Assembly: GCA_023261465.1 (NCBI GenBank)
Contig: JAHFOW010000163.1
Span: 1-6,340, forward strand
Source of the DNA: Planctomycetota bacterium
GTDB lineage: Bacteria; Planctomycetota; Brocadiia; Brocadiales; Brocadiaceae
Direction: 5' to 3'
Length of the DNA: 6,340 bases
Of this stretch, positions 4,756 through 6,340 are shown one piece after another (the first letter of the stretch is position 1; every line of letters starts with the position of its first letter). A program made the translations under genes and the position numbers. The notes under the pieces are model-generated. The model was not told where the DNA came from, searched no databases, and saw only the letters and a program-made list of their open reading frames with translations.

Positions 4756-5229
4756 TTATTTGTTCGGTGGTAATGTTTTGTCCTGTGCCGATGAAGGCAT
4801 TCTTACCGTGAGGACTGGGCATGATGCCTTCCGGACGACTTTTTCCGCTACACTTCCCATCATAATATGAGAAAGTCCTGTTCTGCCGTGAGTGCCAATC
4901 ACGATAATATCTGCCCCGATCTCTTTAACCGTACTTATGATTTCCTGAAAAGGCACGCCTTTAACTACGATTGTTTCAACCGCCAGGACGTCGGACGTTC
5001 CTTCCGGTAAACTTTTCATTAAATCTTCCCGGATTTTGTAGACGTCAGATTCCTGGAGTTGATATGGGCTGAATTTATATATTTCCGTATCATATAATCG
5101 AGTATCGACAACATGCATGAGATACAATTTTGCCTTATCTTTTAGTGCAAGGGAAATAGCGTATTTCAAGGCGAGATACGAGCATTCTGAATGGTCTACA
5201 GGGCAAAGTATTTTTTTTAATACGATCAT
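4756..5229 (-). CDS. Universal stress protein (UspA family)
   Basis: The 157-residue protein is a single Usp domain. The N-terminus KKILCPVDHSECS (5-17) has the conserved Asp (D12) that contacts the nucleotide. The ATP-binding motif G-x2-G-x9-G-S is intact: G112-T-H-G115, nine residues, then G125-S126. The strand SCPVLTVR (136-143) closes the fold. This places it among ATP-binding Usp proteins, cytoplasmic, usually dimeric and induced by starvation or redox stress; the exact role is unknown. A strong AAGGAGG (5240-5234) lies 4 nt before ATG 5229. It follows the AmrS-type gene after a 56-nt gap without terminator or clear promoter, so co-transcription is likely. The last 14 residues are a loose polar tail. 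Confidence 0.93.
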   Translation of the reverse strand: MIVLKKILCPVDHSECSYLALKYAISLALKDKAKLYLMHVVDTRLYDTEIYKFSPYQLQESDVYKIREDLMKSLPEGTSDVLAVETIVVKGVPFQEIISTVKEIGADIIVIGTHGRTGLSHIMMGSVAEKVVRKASCPVLTVRMPSSAQDKTLPPNK

Positions 5230-5285
5230 GGGGCCTCCTTGGTCGGGAAAACATATTCAAAATGAAAACGAAAAGATTTAAGACG

Positions 5286-6296
5286 CTATATGCCGATGCC
5301 ATCTAAGGCAGTATTACATGATGGACATCGCTTGTTGATAAGATTATTTTCTGTAATTTGGTATCCATATCGTTTAATAAGGACTCTTTTACAAGAATAG
5401 CAATAGGTGTTTTCTCCACCTTCACCCGGTACATTACCTTCGTATACGTAGCGTAACCCAACCTCAAGTCCTATTTCACGCGCCATTCTCAGGGTATCCA
5501 CAGGAGTTGGCGGTTTTTCTATCAAACGATACTGTGGGTAAAACCGGCTCACATGCCAGGGGATTTCCGGCCCGACACTTTTAATAAATTCAGCGATCTG
5601 GCGTAATTCTGATTTCGAGTCGTTAACCTCAGGAATAATGAGCGTTGTGATTTCTATCCAGATTCCCAGTTCCTTATAAGAACGGATACAATCGAGCACA
5701 GGCTCTAAACGTGCGCCGCACACCTTTTTGTAGGTTTCGTCGGAGAAGCCTTTTAAATCGACATTGGCGGCGTGGAGATATGGTTTTATTGTTGAGAGCG
5801 CCTCACGAGTTGTGTACCCATTGGTAACAAACACATTTTTGAGATTCTTTTGAGTTGCCCTTTGTGCAATTTCGTAAGCGTATTCAAAAAATATGGTAGG
5901 TTCTGTGTAAGTGTAAGAGATACTCATACAATGATTATCTAACGCATCTTCAACGATCTGTTCCGGCGCTACGTCTTTCCCCAAAATTTGTTCAGAATCC
6001 CTTGGCAGTTGTGATATTTCATAATTCTGGCAGTTCAGACATTTGAAATTACATCCGGCAGTTGCAATGGAAAAAGATGTAGAGCCCGGATAAAAGTGGA
6101 ACAGGGGTTTCTTTTCAATGGGGTCAATATTTTCAGATATGAGTTTCCGGTAAACGAGAGTATAGAGTATACCCCCACGGTTTTCTCTGACCCGGCAGAT
6201 GCCCTTTCTTCCGTCCTCGATAATGCAATGGTGGCGGCAGAGATAGCATCGTACCTTCTTGTTTTCAAGCTTTTCGAAGAACATTGCTTCCTTCAT
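5286..6296 (-). CDS. amrS: AmrS-type radical SAM protein (AmmeMemoRadiSam system)
   Basis: The 336-residue protein is a full-length member of the AmrS family (PflA-like radical SAM). An N-terminal cysteine cluster (C17, C20, C24, C34; CYLCRHHC then GICRVREN) is followed by the radical SAM core with C82-x3-C86-x2-C89 (CNFKCLNCQN) for the [4Fe-4S] cluster, then YTYTEPTIFFEY (128-139), and VDLKGFSDETYKKV (about 179-192). Near the end come HVSRFYPQY and YEGNVPG, both typical of AmrS, and a C-terminal zinc-ribbon-like CYSC/CPSC (C299, C302, C324, C327). AmrS genes often travel with AMMECR1 and Memo genes; neither is visible here. Its reaction is not established. The start at 6296 has GAGG about 10 nt upstream and matches the family opening MKEA-F-EKLE. 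The universal stress protein gene follows after 56 nt. Confidence 0.92.
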   Translation of the reverse strand: MKEAMFFEKLENKKVRCYLCRHHCIIEDGRKGICRVRENRGGILYTLVYRKLISENIDPIEKKPLFHFYPGSTSFSIATAGCNFKCLNCQNYEISQLPRDSEQILGKDVAPEQIVEDALDNHCMSISYTYTEPTIFFEYAYEIAQRATQKNLKNVFVTNGYTTREALSTIKPYLHAANVDLKGFSDETYKKVCGARLEPVLDCIRSYKELGIWIEITTLIIPEVNDSKSELRQIAEFIKSVGPEIPWHVSRFYPQYRLIEKPPTPVDTLRMAREIGLEVGLRYVYEGNVPGEGGENTYCYSCKRVLIKRYGYQITENNLINKRCPSCNTALDGIGI

Positions 6297-6340
6297 ATAT
6301 TATTTACCTCAGGAATACAAAAAAAGAAGTTTTTCCACAG

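Noticed and set aside
6035..6268. 77-codon minus-strand frame within the radical SAM gene
   Set aside because: It is an alternate frame of the same strand inside a strongly supported gene.

Overview
This is a low-GC (about 40% by eye), bacterial-type window with tightly spaced genes on both strands and no phage, transposon or CRISPR signature. The lineage cannot be fixed from the sequence alone. A small PEGA-domain lipoprotein of a kind common in planctomycetes, the moderate GC, an AmrS-type radical SAM protein and an anaerobic-ribonucleotide-reductase-like glycyl radical domain together suggest an anaerobic planctomycete (for example an anammox-type Brocadiales member). This is inference.

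Layout, left to right. (1) The N-terminal half of an acyl-CoA dehydrogenase, minus strand, runs off the left edge. (2) A 364-bp divergent intergenic region carries a promoter candidate for each direction. (3) A plus-strand unit follows: strong promoter at 759-786, bifunctional-nuclease/DUF151 protein, tRNA-Ser(UGA) only 5 nt after its stop, tRNA-Ser(GCU), YfcE-type metallophosphoesterase, PEGA lipoprotein, and a weak terminator at 2594-2620. (4) A minus-strand pair, a HAD-IB phosphoserine-phosphatase-like hydrolase and a small nitroreductase, is separated by 11 nt. (5) A long AT-rich regulatory region (about 3802-4235) holds a sigma70-like promoter, a 12-bp repeat that also forms a palindrome resembling an NrdR box, and a leader with potential long-range pairing. 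(6) A 131-aa protein follows whose last ~35 residues look like the glycyl-radical C-terminus of class III ribonucleotide reductase (NrdD), but without the rest of the enzyme. (7) Two back-to-back terminators lie inside a 12-bp perfect inverted repeat. (8) A minus-strand pair, AmrS-type radical SAM protein then universal stress protein, ends the window.

The most interesting element is the stand-alone NrdD-like glycyl radical domain with its own elaborate control region. By analogy with E. coli YfiD/GrcA, which replaces the damaged glycyl radical domain of pyruvate formate-lyase, it could be a spare-part domain for the anaerobic ribonucleotide reductase. Its repeat, which resembles an NrdR box, is consistent with a link to deoxynucleotide metabolism. 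None of this is proven by the sequence. The remaining genes are housekeeping or accessory metabolism and stress functions.
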